Source: Rhodospirillales bacterium
GTDB lineage: Bacteria > Pseudomonadota > Alphaproteobacteria > Micavibrionales > Micavibrionaceae
DNA: 64,000 nucleotides
Assembly: GCA_023898765.1 (NCBI GenBank)
Contig: CP060238.1
Location: 620,001 to 684,000, forward strand
Reading direction: 5' to 3'
In this document: piece after piece, positions 15,709 to 24,098 of the stretch
Layout: each line of letters starts with the position of its first letter
How positions within the stretch are numbered: position 1 is the first letter of the stretch
Program-made: the position numbers and the translations under genes
The notes under the pieces: model-generated
Told to the model about the DNA's origin: nothing
Seen by the model: only the letters and a program-made list of their open reading frames with translations
Database searches by the model: none

Positions 15709-18700
15709 ATGGACAGCTTTTTGACCCGATTCGTTTTTTTGATTCTCCGACTTCCCTTGACACTTATTATTATGTGTCTTGCGATGTCTTTGGTTTTTCC
15801 AGTCAGCGCCAGCGCCAAAAGCGATGATGCACATATAGATACGCCTGATCGTGCCGCTTTAATGGGACTGGCGCGGCAGTTTGTAGGAAATATAGGCCAA
15901 AAGCTCAAGAAACTGGAGCAGGAACAATTCCCTGAAGATCCTCTGGTGCGTATTGCCGACGGGGAATCCCTTATCTTTCAATTTCGCCTGAATGAGAAAA
16001 CGATGCTGGAAGGGGACACAATAGCCGTGAAACAAGGCCGGGAGCTTTTAGTCTCTTTTCGTGATTTTCTGGATGTTCTTTATTTTCCAATTGAATTCGA
16101 TGCGGAGAGTAAAAATGCAAAAGGCTGGTATATCCGGGAAGAAAAGAATTTTTCACTGGACTGGCCTTCCCGCCGCGTCGAAACGGATCAGGCCGGGTTT
16201 GACATTCCGGAAAGCGTCATTGAGGAAGCGGACGATATTCTCGTGCCGCTGGATGTTTTGGCGGCATGGTTTGGTTTGCACCTGAAGCCGGATGTGGAAT
16301 ATCTCATGATTGACATGACGTCGGACGAGCCTTTGCCGATCGAGGGGCGTATGGCAAGGCGGGGCCGCGGAGATCCCGGCGATGGCATACCTCCCGAGGC
16401 CAAATTACCGCGTGTGGAAGATCCGTATTTGACGGCCGAAACCCCTGTTTTGGATGTTTCCGTTGTCGGGCGCTATCGCCGTCCGCCTAAAACGGCAGCA
16501 GGCAGTGCCGAGACAACAAAAATTGCAACGACGACCCTTCAGGGGGCAGGAGACGTCGCAGGGCATACCGGAGAGGTTTTTGTCACGGCGGACAGTAAAG
16601 ACCGGCTTCGTAATATTCGGGCGGCTTTGTCCAAAGATTCTGAAGACCCGGTTCTTCTTGGTCCTTTAAAGGCGCGGCGGTACGAGGCGGGGGATGTGAC
16701 GGTTACCAATATGCCGATCTTTAATAGCGGAGGACAGGAACTCGGCGCGCGCGTGACAAATAAAGAAAGCGGCCGCTCGACCAGTTTCACGACAACGGAG
16801 TTTTTTGGAAACCTGCCGCCGCAGTGGGATGTTGAACTCTATCGCGATTCGCAGCTTGTCGGGTTTGTAACCGTTGAGGATGACGGGCGTTACGAATTCA
16901 GGGATGTGGCTTTATTTGAAGGGGATAATGACTTCCGTTTTGTTTTTTACGGCCCGCAAGGGGAGGTGCGCGAAGAGCTTAAAAGCGTGCCTGTGGACTT
17001 GGCGGAATTGAGGGAAGGCGGCAACTACGATGTTTCAGTCAGCCTTCAGGAGACGGAGACTTACAGCGATATCAAGAATAGATCGCCGGAACGAGGGGAT
17101 TTAAGCGTCAGTGCCACCTATGAAAAAGCTTTAGGGGGCGGGCTTGTCGGGATTGTCGGGGCGCGGCAGCGATCCTTTGGCGAGGAACAAAAAACGCAGC
17201 TTTTAACAGGGCTTTCAGCGAATGTGGCGGATACGCTGATTAATACGAATCTTGGTGTTGACGCCGAAGGGGGCGTCGGTTTGCAAACCAACGCCCGGCG
17301 GAAGTTCGGTGAGCACAGGGCCTCTCTGGGGACATATCTGGCAACCGATACTTTTTCTCCCAATACGGAGAGTGACAGTCCGACGGTTTTCAGCACGAAG
17401 CTTAATCTGGAAGGGCCGCTTTTCGAGATAGATAACCGGGACGTGAATTACGGTTTTACAGGGGAGTATAATCAAAATGCCAATGGCGAAGATTTGCTCC
17501 ATTTCAACCATAATATCAATGCCCAGATTCATCCGCTTCGTTTTAACCATACGCTGGACTACCGAAACCAGAGTGCGGCGGCGGAAGGGGAAAGGCTGAC
17601 CAGCGGGCTGTCTGTCAGCGGCCGTGCGCTCGGGATGCGCTGGCGCACACGGGCCAATTACGAATATATCCCCGATTCCAAACTGGAGAGCACGTTTCTC
17701 CAGCTTTCCCGGGGAATCGCAAAAAATGTGGATGCCAGTGCTGAAATCGAACACCGGCTTGATCCCCGCTTTACGAAGGGAACGCTTAAAGCGAACTGGA
17801 CAACGGAGGATTTTATTGTCACGCCGCAGGTCAGTCTTGATTCCGACAACGATCTGGCGGCATTCATCTCCACGCGTTTTGGTTTGACGCGCGACCCGCG
17901 CAGCGGGAATATTGACATGACCAAAAGACGTCAGGGCGGAAACGGGTCTGTTTCGGCCCGTGTTTTTCTGGATAAGAACGGGGATGGCGTTCTAAACGAA
18001 GGGGAAGAACCCATTGCCGATGCCCGGGTAGATTCTCTTCAAACGCGGCGCTATGCGATGACGGATGAAAACGGGTTTGCCCATCTTCAGGGCCTGACGG
18101 AATTCAGGCCGACCGATATTACTCTTAACGAAGAGAGCCTGAACGATCCTTATTGGATATCTGCTACGCCGGGGGTATCCGTCCGTCCGCGTTCGGGCCA
18201 CAATGTGCAGGTTGACTTTCCCGTGCATCTTTCCGGCGAAATTGACGGAACGGTCTGGGTGGATGATAAAAGGGGGCAACGCCGTGCGCGGAATATGACT
18301 CTGATCCTTTATGATATGGATGGACGTAAAGCCAAAACAACGCAGAGTGCGTTTGACGGATTTTATCTGTTCGACGCCGTCCCGCCCGGCGAATATTACT
18401 TAAGTTTTTCCGCTGAGGATATCGAAGCGCTGGGCGTGTCTTCCCCGCCACCCGAAAAAGTGACCATCGGCTACGACGGGACGGTGATTTACGGGAAGGA
18501 TTATGTTCTTAAAGGAGGGGGAAAAGGCTCCGCTTCTTTTACAATGGTATCTGGGTATGAAGGCTATGCGCAGCGCCATCCCCATGTTGTCTTGCCATCG
18601 ATGGGCGAAAATGCCGTGGTTCTTAATCTGGGAAGCTACAAGTCGCAGATGATGGAAGCGTTGGTCTGGTACCGTTTGAAAACAAGATATGCCTCTTTGT

Positions 18701-18894
18701 TCAGAGGAGAGCAAATTCTTGTGAAACCGTCACAAAGCTTGCCGGACCTGGAAAAAGAAGAATATACGCTGCGGGTTTATCTGCCCGGCGCAACGGTTGA
18801 GGAAGGTATGCAAAAATGCCGTTCCCTGGCCGGAAGGGGATTGTCTTGCGGCGTCGAACTTTTGCCTAAAGGGTTTCAGGCTGCTTCCCTCTAA
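15709..18894 (+). CDS. Fimbrial usher-like outer-membrane protein with C-terminal SPOR-like domain
   Basis: This 1,061-residue protein has a long N-terminal signal region (hydrophobic residues 7-34, ending SASA). It looks like a usher of the CFA/TcfC-like type. A periplasmic N-terminal part is followed by a plug-like block near residues 340-400 (VELYRDSQLVGFVTVEDDGRY) and a long series of alternating beta strands (about 430-730), consistent with a barrel. Near residue 750, VFLDKNGDGVLNEGEEPI resembles SdrD/Cna-B domains with a calcium-binding look. The last 100 residues or so (LNLGSYKSQMMEALVWYRL to SLAGRGLSCGVELLP) resemble a SPOR domain, which binds denuded peptidoglycan. It is divergent from the pilin and chaperone genes. 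The start codon has no clear ribosome site. Confidence 0.75.
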   Translation: MDSFLTRFVFLILRLPLTLIIMCLAMSLVFPVSASAKSDDAHIDTPDRAALMGLARQFVGNIGQKLKKLEQEQFPEDPLVRIADGESLIFQFRLNEKTMLEGDTIAVKQGRELLVSFRDFLDVLYFPIEFDAESKNAKGWYIREEKNFSLDWPSRRVETDQAGFDIPESVIEEADDILVPLDVLAAWFGLHLKPDVEYLMIDMTSDEPLPIEGRMARRGRGDPGDGIPPEAKLPRVEDPYLTAETPVLDVSVVGRYRRPPKTAAGSAETTKIATTTLQGAGDVAGHTGEVFVTADSKDRLRNIRAALSKDSEDPVLLGPLKARRYEAGDVTVTNMPIFNSGGQELGARVTNKESGRSTSFTTTEFFGNLPPQWDVELYRDSQLVGFVTVEDDGRYEFRDVALFEGDNDFRFVFYGPQGEVREELKSVPVDLAELREGGNYDVSVSLQETETYSDIKNRSPERGDLSVSATYEKALGGGLVGIVGARQRSFGEEQKTQLLTGLSANVADTLINTNLGVDAEGGVGLQTNARRKFGEHRASLGTYLATDTFSPNTESDSPTVFSTKLNLEGPLFEIDNRDVNYGFTGEYNQNANGEDLLHFNHNINAQIHPLRFNHTLDYRNQSAAAEGERLTSGLSVSGRALGMRWRTRANYEYIPDSKLESTFLQLSRGIAKNVDASAEIEHRLDPRFTKGTLKANWTTEDFIVTPQVSLDSDNDLAAFISTRFGLTRDPRSGNIDMTKRRQGGNGSVSARVFLDKNGDGVLNEGEEPIADARVDSLQTRRYAMTDENGFAHLQGLTEFRPTDITLNEESLNDPYWISATPGVSVRPRSGHNVQVDFPVHLSGEIDGTVWVDDKRGQRRARNMTLILYDMDGRKAKTTQSAFDGFYLFDAVPPGEYYLSFSAEDIEALGVSSPPPEKVTIGYDGTVIYGKDYVLKGGGKGSASFTMVSGYEGYAQRHPHVVLPSMGENAVVLNLGSYKSQMMEALVWYRLKTRYASLFRGEQILVKPSQSLPDLEKEEYTLRVYLPGATVEEGMQKCRSLAGRGLSCGVELLPKGFQAASL

Positions 18895-18901
18895 AGAATT
18901 T

Positions 18902-19465
18902 TCAGGGCATTTTGTATAAGCTTCGAAGCCGTTCCAGCATTTCTTTTCCGTCCCACTGGACATCGGCGCCGATAATTTTGTCTTTCATGACAAGGTCCGG
19001 AGATATGAGAATTGTTTCGGGCAGGCGGAAAGTTTGAAACAGATCCTGAGAGATTTTCTTGTCCTGGTCCCATGCAATCAGGACATTATCCTGCGCCAGT
19101 TGTTTTTGGTTCATCTTTTTCAGGAAACGTTCTATATCGGTTTTTCGATCGTCCGTTGACACAAAGACGATAATAACTTCTTCCGGCAGCTTTTGGGCCA
19201 TGTTCAACATTTGTGGAAATTCAATGACGCAAGGGCTGCACCATGTCGCCCAGAAATTCAGGACAATCGCTTTTCCCTGAAGCTCGTGCAACGTGCGGGA
19301 TTTTCCCTGCAAAGTGGTAAAGGAAAAGTCCGGAGCTCTCTCACCGTTCCCAGTTGTTTGCGGCGCTTCCGGTACCGTCTGGCCGTGAAACCCGGTATCG
19401 GTATAAAGGCTGTATCCTGCAATCGACAAAAGCAGGGCGGTTATAATCAGAAAATTAAGTTTCAA
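18902..19465 (-). CDS. TlpA/ResA-like thiol-disulfide oxidoreductase
   Basis: This 187-residue protein is anchored by an N-terminal helix (residues 3-20) and carries a periplasmic thioredoxin fold with the active site WCSPC (Cys76 and Cys79). The loop VIEFPQML follows, and a cis-Pro segment lies in RLPETILISP. Such proteins reduce apocytochrome c haem-binding cysteines before haem attachment. Its start overlaps the end of the ResB-CcsA gene by 11 bases, so the two form one operon and one pathway, making it the ResA/CcsX partner. It converges on the usher gene with seven bases between. Confidence 0.88.
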   Translation of the reverse strand: MKLNFLIITALLLSIAGYSLYTDTGFHGQTVPEAPQTTGNGERAPDFSFTTLQGKSRTLHELQGKAIVLNFWATWCSPCVIEFPQMLNMAQKLPEEVIIVFVSTDDRKTDIERFLKKMNQKQLAQDNVLIAWDQDKKISQDLFQTFRLPETILISPDLVMKDKIIGADVQWDGKEMLERLRSLYKMP

Positions 19466-22076
19466 TTTTTTTCTCGCGCCGGAGGATGATGAACCAGAGG
19501 GTGAAAATCAAAACGGTTTCGGCAAGGCAAAATCCGCCAAGTGCAGCGGCGATTCCCTGGGTGAAGCCGTAAGAATGCAGTCCTGTGGAGAGCAAATTAA
19601 CGCCGAACCAGGCCAGCGCCACAACAACATTTAAAAAAGCAATGCCAGAGACAAACGACAGGGCTTTGATGTGACCGCTCAGACGTCCATGCAAAATCCA
19701 GATCAGCCAGAGTACGATGAGAAGCGCGCCGTTTTCCTTCGGGTCCCATCCCCAGAAACGTCCCCAGCTCTGATCCGCCCAGATACCGCCGAGCGCCGTG
19801 CCGACAGCCGTGAAAAGAAGGGCCGTCAAAGACAGGGTTTTCAGGCTGTCAAAAAGACCGGCGAGTTTTTCCGGTATTTTCTGTTGTGTGGCGCGAAGCA
19901 GGAGGTAAACATGCGCAAGCGTTGCGGCAATGACACACCAGCCATAGCCGATGGTGATGCATAAAACATGCGTGGTCAGCCAGAAATTGGTGTTTAGAAC
20001 CGCGACCAGCATTTTCATGCTGTCGTCTGTGGTAAAGCCTTGCGCAATAAATAAAAGCCCCGCGCCGCACAGGCTTCCGGTAAGAAGGCCGCTGCCGTCT
20101 TTGCGCCGGAGTTCCAGGAAAAAGGCGCTGATAACGCAGATCAACGCAACAAAAAGAATGGATTCGTAAAGAGTGCCTACCGGTGCACGGGAGAGGATAA
20201 GAATGCGCAGGATTATGGCGCTTGCATGGAGGATGCCACCAAGACCGAGCGCGCCTAAAGAAAGATTCCCGGTGAAGGTTTTTCCTGAAACCGAATGGAT
20301 AATGACGAGGAGAAAGGCCAGAAGATAAAGCAGCGTTGCGATGTTGAGAAGGTTTGCCTTGTTGTAGAAAACTTCCAGAGGGAGCTTCATACTGGCGTCA
20401 TACATTTTAAAGGCGGCTTCCTGCGCGTCCTGTGACGCTTTTTTCCATCCTTCGTTGTTTCCGGCCTGATAAGCCATCGCCATCTCTTTCCAGTCTTCGA
20501 GATAGGCTGCGCCTTGCGGGGAACCGCTTCCCTCCTGTATGACGGTCCAGGGGGAGAACCACTCTTCCTCATGGGAGCCCCATTGCGGCGGAACAATTTT
20601 AAGCAAAATATTCTGGGTGCCGGCGGCGGCTAGAAGGTCAAGTTGATAGGCAAACAGGGCGATTTCTTTTTCGCCTTGCGTATAGCGTTCAAGATTTTCG
20701 CCTTTGGCCCGGATAATTTTCTGCAGGCGGCTTTTGAGCCGTTTTTCGTATTTTTTAAAATCGCGAAGGCTGTGGAGGTTTCGACCGTCCACGCCCCATT
20801 CTTTTTCTAAAATGCCCGGCAGTTTTACATTTAAGGGCAAAAGCGCCGAGAGGCTCCGTAAAAGCTGCGCATAGAGGATGGAGTATTCATGATACAGAAT
20901 CAGATTTTTCTGCGCGGCGTCCCAGTTTTTTTCATCCGTTTCCAGCAGGGATTGGATGAGTGGAATTTTTTCTTTCAATGCGCCGGTCAATTCGCCGTAG
21001 CTGTAGAGTTTTGTTTTTCTGACCGGCAGCCCGAGAGAACGGGGCTGAAAAATTTTAAATACAGGGACGGATATGGCCGTGGCCGGATCAAAGAGGGTGT
21101 AAGTCAGCCAGACGATGGCCTTTTGTCCTTCCAGTGTTTCCCTGCCTGAAAAGCTTTTCAGGTAAATCCGTGCAAGGCTGTCCAGAGGTTTGACCCGCCC
21201 GTCATGTAAAACCGGGATTTCGGCAAACGCGGCATAATCAAACTGTTCCTGAGGCATTCGTTCCTGCGCCTGCGCGGCTGTCGTCAGGCAAAAACAGATC
21301 AGGAAAGGCAGAAGAAATTTCCGGCTTCCGCGCAGCCGGAGCGCAACATGAAGCAGGAGGCCCAGGAAGATGATGGCGCTGGAGATATAGGGGAAGACCC
21401 GTCCTTTATTTTCAACAACACTCAGGACCGTTTTTTCTCCCTCCGGGCCTGCTGTAAAGGAAGACTGGTAGAACGTATAGCCTTTGTAGCGCAAGGGTTC
21501 GTTCATTGAAATTCTGGCAGGCCAGCGCAGGTTTCCGTCTTCGACAATAACATCCGAATGATAGCTTCTGGCTTTGTCGGTGCCGGGATGGTTCGTTTTC
21601 TTGAAGTCTTCGAGATGAATCGAAAAAGGAAGGGTAATCTTCTCCATTTTATCCTGCGACGGGATGAGCATCAAAGAAGAGCTTTCTCCTTCGGGCAGGG
21701 ACATAATGCCGTCGCGGGCGGAAAAGGCCGTAATCATACCGCCGATCAACAAGAGCAAAATACCCATGTGAGAGAGAATGATTCCGGATCTCTCCCATGT
21801 CCAGGGGCTTTTGAACAAAAACTTGACGCTTAAAGAGGCAAAAATAACCGCCAGCGTTGTATAGGTGCCCGGCAGGGGGAGGGGGCCCGCCCATAAAATC
21901 CATGCGGAGAAGAACATTTTCTGGGCGGCGAAAAGTCCCATGCTCGGCTGCGCCAGCGTTCCGGCAATCAGCAGGATCATGAGCCACGGCAGGGCATAGA
22001 AAAGAAGGTGCGGGCGTGCAAACCACAGGATGGCCTTTTGTCCTTTTGAAATGAATGAGCGTCCTTGCGATTGCAT
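19455..22076 (-). CDS. ccsBA: Fused ResB-CcsA cytochrome c synthase (System II)
   Basis: This 873-residue membrane protein fuses both System II haem-ligation subunits. The N-terminal 300 residues are ResB-like, with paired transmembrane helices, a periplasmic domain containing RYKGYTFYQSSF and a fourth helix before residue 310. A long periplasmic region (about 330-600) is followed by a CcsA part (about 620-873). The haem-handling motif WGRFWGWDPKENG is near residue 769, and the conserved histidines are in HVLCITIGYGW and LLSTGLHSYGF. It would export haem and attach it to CxxCH motifs. Fused CcsBA proteins are best known from epsilonproteobacteria and Bacteroidetes. The ATG at 22076 was chosen because upstream codons are unlike the family. 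Confidence 0.9.
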   Translation of the reverse strand: MQSQGRSFISKGQKAILWFARPHLLFYALPWLMILLIAGTLAQPSMGLFAAQKMFFSAWILWAGPLPLPGTYTTLAVIFASLSVKFLFKSPWTWERSGIILSHMGILLLLIGGMITAFSARDGIMSLPEGESSSLMLIPSQDKMEKITLPFSIHLEDFKKTNHPGTDKARSYHSDVIVEDGNLRWPARISMNEPLRYKGYTFYQSSFTAGPEGEKTVLSVVENKGRVFPYISSAIIFLGLLLHVALRLRGSRKFLLPFLICFCLTTAAQAQERMPQEQFDYAAFAEIPVLHDGRVKPLDSLARIYLKSFSGRETLEGQKAIVWLTYTLFDPATAISVPVFKIFQPRSLGLPVRKTKLYSYGELTGALKEKIPLIQSLLETDEKNWDAAQKNLILYHEYSILYAQLLRSLSALLPLNVKLPGILEKEWGVDGRNLHSLRDFKKYEKRLKSRLQKIIRAKGENLERYTQGEKEIALFAYQLDLLAAAGTQNILLKIVPPQWGSHEEEWFSPWTVIQEGSGSPQGAAYLEDWKEMAMAYQAGNNEGWKKASQDAQEAAFKMYDASMKLPLEVFYNKANLLNIATLLYLLAFLLVIIHSVSGKTFTGNLSLGALGLGGILHASAIILRILILSRAPVGTLYESILFVALICVISAFFLELRRKDGSGLLTGSLCGAGLLFIAQGFTTDDSMKMLVAVLNTNFWLTTHVLCITIGYGWCVIAATLAHVYLLLRATQQKIPEKLAGLFDSLKTLSLTALLFTAVGTALGGIWADQSWGRFWGWDPKENGALLIVLWLIWILHGRLSGHIKALSFVSGIAFLNVVVALAWFGVNLLSTGLHSYGFTQGIAAALGGFCLAETVLIFTLWFIILRREKKIET

Positions 22077-22130
22077 GGTTATTGACTTATAGCGAATAAC
22101 ATTCAGGATCAATCTTTTAGAAGGGCTTCC

Positions 22131-23162
22131 ATGTACAAGGAATATGGTAATATCGCCAAAGGGGTGGTTTTTGTTGCGGGATTTGCTGCGCTGGCAACCT
22201 GTATGGCGGGGTTTCCATTCTTTCAGGCTTTGCAAATCAGCCCCCTGATTGTAGGGCTGGTGCTGGGGATTATGTTTGCCAATACGCTGCGCCATCATGT
22301 TCCTGAATCCTGGACGGGCGGCATTAAATTTTCCGGCAAGGTAATTTTGCGCGCCGCGATTGTGTTTTACGGGTTCCGGCTGACCTTTCAGGATATTATG
22401 GGCGTCGGCGGCAGCGGCATCCTGATCAGTGCGCTTATGGTGAGTCTGACGTTTCTTTTGGGCTATATCATAGGGGTGCGCGTATTGAAGCTGGACCGCG
22501 AAATGACCGTTCTGACTTGTGCGGGGAGCGCTATTTGCGGCGCTGCGGCGGTTTTAGCCACAGAATCGGTTATCCGGGCGAAAGCGCATCACAGTGCACT
22601 GGCGGTCGCAGGGGTTGTGCTGTTTGGGACCACGGCGATGTTTCTTTATCCTTTCATGTTCCGGGCAGGATTCATCCCGATGGATGGAGCCGAAATGGGC
22701 GTTTATATTGGGGCTTCCGTTCATGAAGTGGCCCATGTCGTGGCGGCTGGAAATGGCATAGGGGATGAGGCTGCGGCCAATGCGGCCGTGATCGTCAAAA
22801 TGATAAGGGTGATGTTGATTGCGCCTTTTCTTTTGCTTCTGGGTGTGTGGTGGCGGCGAAAATATATGGAAGACGGCGCGTCCACCCGTCCTGAGAAGCT
22901 CTATATTCCGTGGTTTGCCGTGATGTTTATAGGCATGGCCGGCTTTAATTCCTTTGATCTTTTGCCCCAAAAAACAATTTCGGCCATCAATATGCTGGAC
23001 GGATTTGCCCTCACGATGGCGATGAGTGCGCTGGGGCTTGAAACAAACCTTAAAAAGTTCAGGGAGGTTGGGTTCAAGCCCGTTTTGCTGGCGTTCATCC
23101 TCTTTTTGTGGCTGATTTTCGGCGGTTTCCTGGTTACAAAAGGCGTCCTGGCCGTTTTTTAG
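22131..23162 (+). CDS. YeiH-family putative transporter (UPF0324)
   Basis: This 343-residue protein has about ten transmembrane helices. It shows the family blocks LIVGLVLGIMFANTLRH, KVILRAAIVFYGFRLTFQDI, LTCAGSAICGAAAVLATE and YIGASVHEVAHVVAAGN. Members are annotated as putative sulfate exporters, sometimes next to LysR regulators, but the substrate is not firmly known. No LysR gene is nearby here. It is divergent from ccsBA. A terminator hairpin overlaps its stop codon. Confidence 0.85.
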   Translation: MYKEYGNIAKGVVFVAGFAALATCMAGFPFFQALQISPLIVGLVLGIMFANTLRHHVPESWTGGIKFSGKVILRAAIVFYGFRLTFQDIMGVGGSGILISALMVSLTFLLGYIIGVRVLKLDREMTVLTCAGSAICGAAAVLATESVIRAKAHHSALAVAGVVLFGTTAMFLYPFMFRAGFIPMDGAEMGVYIGASVHEVAHVVAAGNGIGDEAAANAAVIVKMIRVMLIAPFLLLLGVWWRRKYMEDGASTRPEKLYIPWFAVMFIGMAGFNSFDLLPQKTISAINMLDGFALTMAMSALGLETNLKKFREVGFKPVLLAFILFLWLIFGGFLVTKGVLAVF

Positions 23163-23173
23163 GATGCCTTTTT
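23138..23173 (+). terminator. Intrinsic terminator overlapping the end of the YeiH-like gene
   Basis: A 12-base-pair stem (AAAAGGCGTCCT with AGGATGCCTTTT, one G-U pair) with an 11-base loop ends in a T-rich stretch. The last codons and the stop of the gene lie inside the hairpin. Confidence 0.65.
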
Positions 23174-23266
23174 CTTAAACAGCAGGATGTAAAACCCTCA
23201 TGAATCTGTTTATGATAGCCCGGCGAAGAGGATGTTTTTTCAATCAGTCAGGGCAGGATTTTTAAG

Positions 23267-24097
23267 ATGTGTCGATGGATTGCGTATAGCGGAGCGCCCA
23301 TTTTTATGGAGCAGCTTGTGACAAGCCCTTCACATTCGCTTGTTGCGCAAAGCTTGAATACGAAGATGAATTTCCGGGCTGACGGCAGTCTTTGGACGAC
23401 CAACGGGGACGGGGCCGGTATTGGCTGGTATGCGGATAAGCCTTCTCCGGGAATCTACAAGGACGTCCGGCCGGCCTGGAACGATGAAAACCTGCATGAG
23501 ATTTGCACGCAAATTGAGGCGCATATTTTCTTTGCCCATGTCCGCGCCACGACGGCTGGTGCCGTTCAGCGCAGCAATTCCCATCCTTTTAAATATGATA
23601 AATGGCTGTTTCAGCATAATGGCGAGGTCAAAGATTTTCCGGCTGTCCGGCGGGATTTGCAGATGGAGATTGCCCCGGAGCTTTATCCTGAGTTGAAAGG
23701 CACAACGGACAGCGAAACTTTTTTTCTTTTGGCGCTGACATACGGATTGCGGGAAAATCCAAAAGCGGCTTTGCAGCGGATGGTCGAGCGTGTGGAACAG
23801 GCGTGCCGGGAAAATAAAATAAATATCCTTCTCAATCTTTCCTGTGCGTTAAGCGACGGGGAGACGGTTTATACTTTCCGCTACGCGAAGGGCGACAAAC
23901 CGAAAACGCAGTTTTATTCAATTGAGCCGGATTGCGCGCGGGATATAAGCCATGAGTGTGCGCTTTTGCCCCGAAACAGCGTCGTTGTTGTGTCTGAGCC
24001 TCTGGATCCTTTAAGCGATCAGTGGATTGTCGTTCCCGAAAACTCTTTTACGACCATTCGGAAGGGGCAGGTTTTTGTGGAAGATTTTATGGCGTAA
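23267..24097 (+). CDS. Class II glutamine amidotransferase (YafJ type)
   Basis: This 276-residue Ntn-type protein keeps the nucleophile as Cys2 (MCRWIAYSG) after removal of Met1. It also shows the glutaminase-site blocks NGDGAGIGWY, FFAHVRATTAGAVQRSNSHPF, LFQHNGEV and TTDSETFFLL. It hydrolyses glutamine to ammonia and glutamate, but no synthase domain is attached and its acceptor is unknown. The family is found in bacteria as YafJ and in ergothioneine pathways as EgtC. The next gene starts one base after its stop in another frame, so they are probably coexpressed. Confidence 0.88.
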   Translation: MCRWIAYSGAPIFMEQLVTSPSHSLVAQSLNTKMNFRADGSLWTTNGDGAGIGWYADKPSPGIYKDVRPAWNDENLHEICTQIEAHIFFAHVRATTAGAVQRSNSHPFKYDKWLFQHNGEVKDFPAVRRDLQMEIAPELYPELKGTTDSETFFLLALTYGLRENPKAALQRMVERVEQACRENKINILLNLSCALSDGETVYTFRYAKGDKPKTQFYSIEPDCARDISHECALLPRNSVVVVSEPLDPLSDQWIVVPENSFTTIRKGQVFVEDFMA

Positions 24098-24098
24098 A

